This document shows, piece by piece, positions 62,348 through 64,000 of a stretch of 64,000 nt of DNA. Source of the stretch: Rheinheimera sp. UJ63 (lineage in GTDB: Bacteria > Pseudomonadota > Gammaproteobacteria > Enterobacterales > Alteromonadaceae); assembly GCF_021568285.1 (NCBI RefSeq), contig NZ_JAKGTQ010000001.1:1054001-1118000 (forward strand), in the 5' to 3' direction. Each line of letters begins with the position of its first letter. The stretch's first letter is position 1. The notes under the pieces are model-generated. The model ran no database searches. It was given only the letters and a program-made list of their open reading frames with translations, and was not told where the DNA came from. Made by a program: the position numbers and the translations under genes.

Positions 62348-64000
62348 TTATAGCTTCATTTCGATAATCGGCAATTGCAGTTTTTCTAACTCAGGCTTGA
62401 GTTTATCTGCTTCACCGACCACCACAATCACCATCTCTGCTGGTGATAAATAACGCCTGGCTAACGCATTTAGTTGCGCTTGGGTGCTTTGCTGTAAAAT
62501 TTGATTACGCTGCTGAGTAAACTCCGCACCAACGTTAAATTCTAACATCTGCGCCATAAAGCCTAACTTGGCATTCGGTGTTTCATAACGTAACGCTTCA
62601 GATTGGTTTACCGCACTGCGCATAAAGGCTAATTCTTCAGCGGTCATGCCGTTTTGTTGGTAATTGTTTAGCTCTTTTAAAAACTCTTCAATCGATTCAC
62701 GCGTGACATCGGCGCGCACTGCGGCGCTGGCCGAAAACATACCCACGCGCTGATCCCCACCAAAACCACTTCGAGCACCGTAGGTATAACCTTTATCTTC
62801 ACGCAGGTTCAGGTTGATACGGCTGTTAAAGTTGCCACCTAAAGTAAAGTTCATTAAACCCGCTTGATAGAACTCACCGGTCAGATCACGCGGCATAGCA
62901 CGGCGTACAATACGGATTTCTGATTGTGGTGATTGGTCTTTATGCACTAAGTAAATCGCGCCAGCCTGTACCTTAGGTGCAGGCAATGCCAAGTTTAACT
63001 CAGGGGCTTTACCTTGCCACTGCGGTGCCATATTGGCTAATAACGGCAACAGTTTCGCTTGAGGTAAATCCGAAACCGCCACTAACTGCGCACCAGCTGG
63101 TTTAACAAAGGTTTGATAGAAACTACGGATCTGCTCTAAGGTCATCGTCGCTAACGTTTGCTCAGTGCCCATGCTTGGCTGACCCGCAATGGTGTCACCG
63201 AACATTAACTGACTGACGGCACGTTCGGCCAAGTAGCTGGCATTTTTCTGTGCTTGGGCCAGTGATTGTAAGCGTTGCTGTTTTAAGCGATTAAAGTCTT
63301 CCGCTGAAAAAGCCGGGTTTAACAGTTTTTCTTGCACAAGCTGCAACGTTTGCGGCAAGTTACTGGTTAAACTGCTGACAAACACATTTAAATCGTTGTC
63401 ATCGGCACTGATTGACACCGAACTACCCAATAACTCCAGCGCCATGCTCATTTGCTCAGTGCTGTAATTGGTGGTGCTTTCATTTAATAACGACGCCATC
63501 ATCGAGGCGACACCCGCTTGCTCAACGCTGTTTGCATAACTGCCCGCAGGAATACGCAGTAATATCGACGTTGTCGGTGTTTCGTCACTCACAGACGCCA
63601 GCACCTTGATACCGTTAGCTAATTCGCTGGTCCAAGTGGCAGGTAAGGTGATTGCAGGGTTAGCACCGGCTTTAGGTACGGCAGTGCGATCAAAAGTATG
63701 GCTCGCTACTCGTGTAGGTAAACTTTCTGAAGGAGTGGCTTCAGCAGGGTCGAACGTGCGCGGCGTGAAGTTATCTGGCGCAGCAATCATCTCAATTTTA
63801 CCGCGTGGTACGACACTGCTAATCACTGCAGGTTTTTGCTGCACATATTGCTGATATACCCGCATTACGTCTTCTGCGGTGACCGCAGCATAGGCCGCTA
63901 ATAAGGTAGCGATACGATCAGGATCACCATAAAAGGTCTCATTGTAAGCCAACTGGCTGACTTTACCGGCCACGCTTTGTAAACCAAAAATGCTGCGCGC
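62348..64000 (-). CDS. M16-family metallopeptidase (C-terminal part; N-terminus outside window)
   Basis: The frame is open to the window edge, giving 550 residues of the C-terminal part of a long M16 (pitrilysin-type) peptidase. It starts within the first half (FGLQSVAGKVSQLAYNETF, GDPDRIATLLAAYAAVT), and a complete second M16 half follows from about residue 110. This half lacks a zinc HxxEH motif, as usual; the active site would be in the missing N-terminal half. LREDKGYTYGARSGFGGDQR is the conserved M16 second-domain motif with the Arg and Tyr that contact substrate. An internal GTG at 63973 is not the real start, because homology continues upstream. Presumably periplasmic. Confidence 0.92.
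   Translation of the reverse strand, partial: ARSIFGLQSVAGKVSQLAYNETFYGDPDRIATLLAAYAAVTAEDVMRVYQQYVQQKPAVISSVVPRGKIEMIAAPDNFTPRTFDPAEATPSESLPTRVASHTFDRTAVPKAGANPAITLPATWTSELANGIKVLASVSDETPTTSILLRIPAGSYANSVEQAGVASMMASLLNESTTNYSTEQMSMALELLGSSVSISADDNDLNVFVSSLTSNLPQTLQLVQEKLLNPAFSAEDFNRLKQQRLQSLAQAQKNASYLAERAVSQLMFGDTIAGQPSMGTEQTLATMTLEQIRSFYQTFVKPAGAQLVAVSDLPQAKLLPLLANMAPQWQGKAPELNLALPAPKVQAGAIYLVHKDQSPQSEIRIVRRAMPRDLTGEFYQAGLMNFTLGGNFNSRINLNLREDKGYTYGARSGFGGDQRVGMFSASAAVRADVTRESIEEFLKELNNYQQNGMTAEELAFMRSAVNQSEALRYETPNAKLGFMAQMLEFNVGAEFTQQRNQILQQSTQAQLNALARRYLSPAEMVIVVVGEADKLKPELEKLQLPIIEMKL

Noticed and set aside
62348-63973. Complete M16 peptidase starting at GTG 63973
   Set aside because: The frame stays open to the window edge, and upstream residues (ARSIFGLQS) continue the M16 homology, so the gene is cut by the window.

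Overview
This window reads as a chromosomal segment of a Gram-negative, heterotrophic gammaproteobacterium of the Alteromonadales/Chromatiaceae type (Rheinheimera- or Alishewanella-like; this is inferred from gene content, not from a search). The core genes argA, speE/speA, ilvIH, cnoX, rhlE and proB all look gammaproteobacterial. Lipoproteins, TonB-dependent uptake and outer-membrane proteins are abundant. I saw no tRNA, rRNA, CRISPR array, prophage or complete insertion sequence.

Layout. 1-3.5 kb: a SulP permease cut by the window edge, then a catalase-like peroxidase/cytochrome b561 pair divergent from a MarR regulator, with two palindromic operators between them. 3.45-3.64 kb: a 22-bp minisatellite. 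3.7-7.0 kb and 9.99-16.3 kb: two minus-strand operons for maltodextrin breakdown and import (two GH13 lipoproteins, a cyclomaltodextrinase-type GH13, a GH31 transglucosidase-like enzyme and an SLC45-like sugar transporter). Between them (7.1-9.95 kb) lies a LysR/TDT/TauE module that may export sulfite. 16.4-20.6 kb: an EAL-HDOD protein, RhlE and an unrecognised protein resembling a degenerate HD-GYP. 20.8-27.6 kb: the rest of the maltodextrin system (tryptophan-halogenase-family protein, TonB receptor, divergent malQ). 27.7-33 kb: a six-repeat CHRD lipoprotein, an EF-hand protein and a BaeSR-like two-component system. 33-49.6 kb: mixed metabolism and envelope genes (a gamma-lyase-family PLP enzyme, S9D and M13 peptidases, a yjfLMC-type operon, argA facing proB, OmpA lipoprotein, CreA, HAD phosphatase). 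49.6-64 kb: speE/speA, twin acyltransferases, cnoX with a methyltransferase, ilvIH, a CPA2 antiporter with an unusual Nramp-type transporter, two small proteins and the C-terminal part of an M16 peptidase.

How the genes work together. Four near-identical perfect palindromes, TGMATACGTATKCA, lie upstream of the MFS/GH13 operon, the GH13/GH31/GH13 operon, and in the TonB-receptor/malQ intergenic region (two copies). This ties the physically split loci into one regulon under a LacI-type repressor that is not encoded here. Surface and periplasmic amylases would shorten alpha-glucans, the TonB receptor would import dextrins across the outer membrane, the GH31 enzyme would remodel them, the MFS carrier would take them into the cytoplasm, and MalQ would process them there.

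The most unusual structural find is at 49451-49632. A 147-bp fold-back element, flanked by a 9-bp direct repeat, has split what was a perfect rho-independent terminator. Other points worth checking are the minisatellite, the Nramp homologue without its DPGN metal motif, and the halogenase behind a strong intra-operon terminator.
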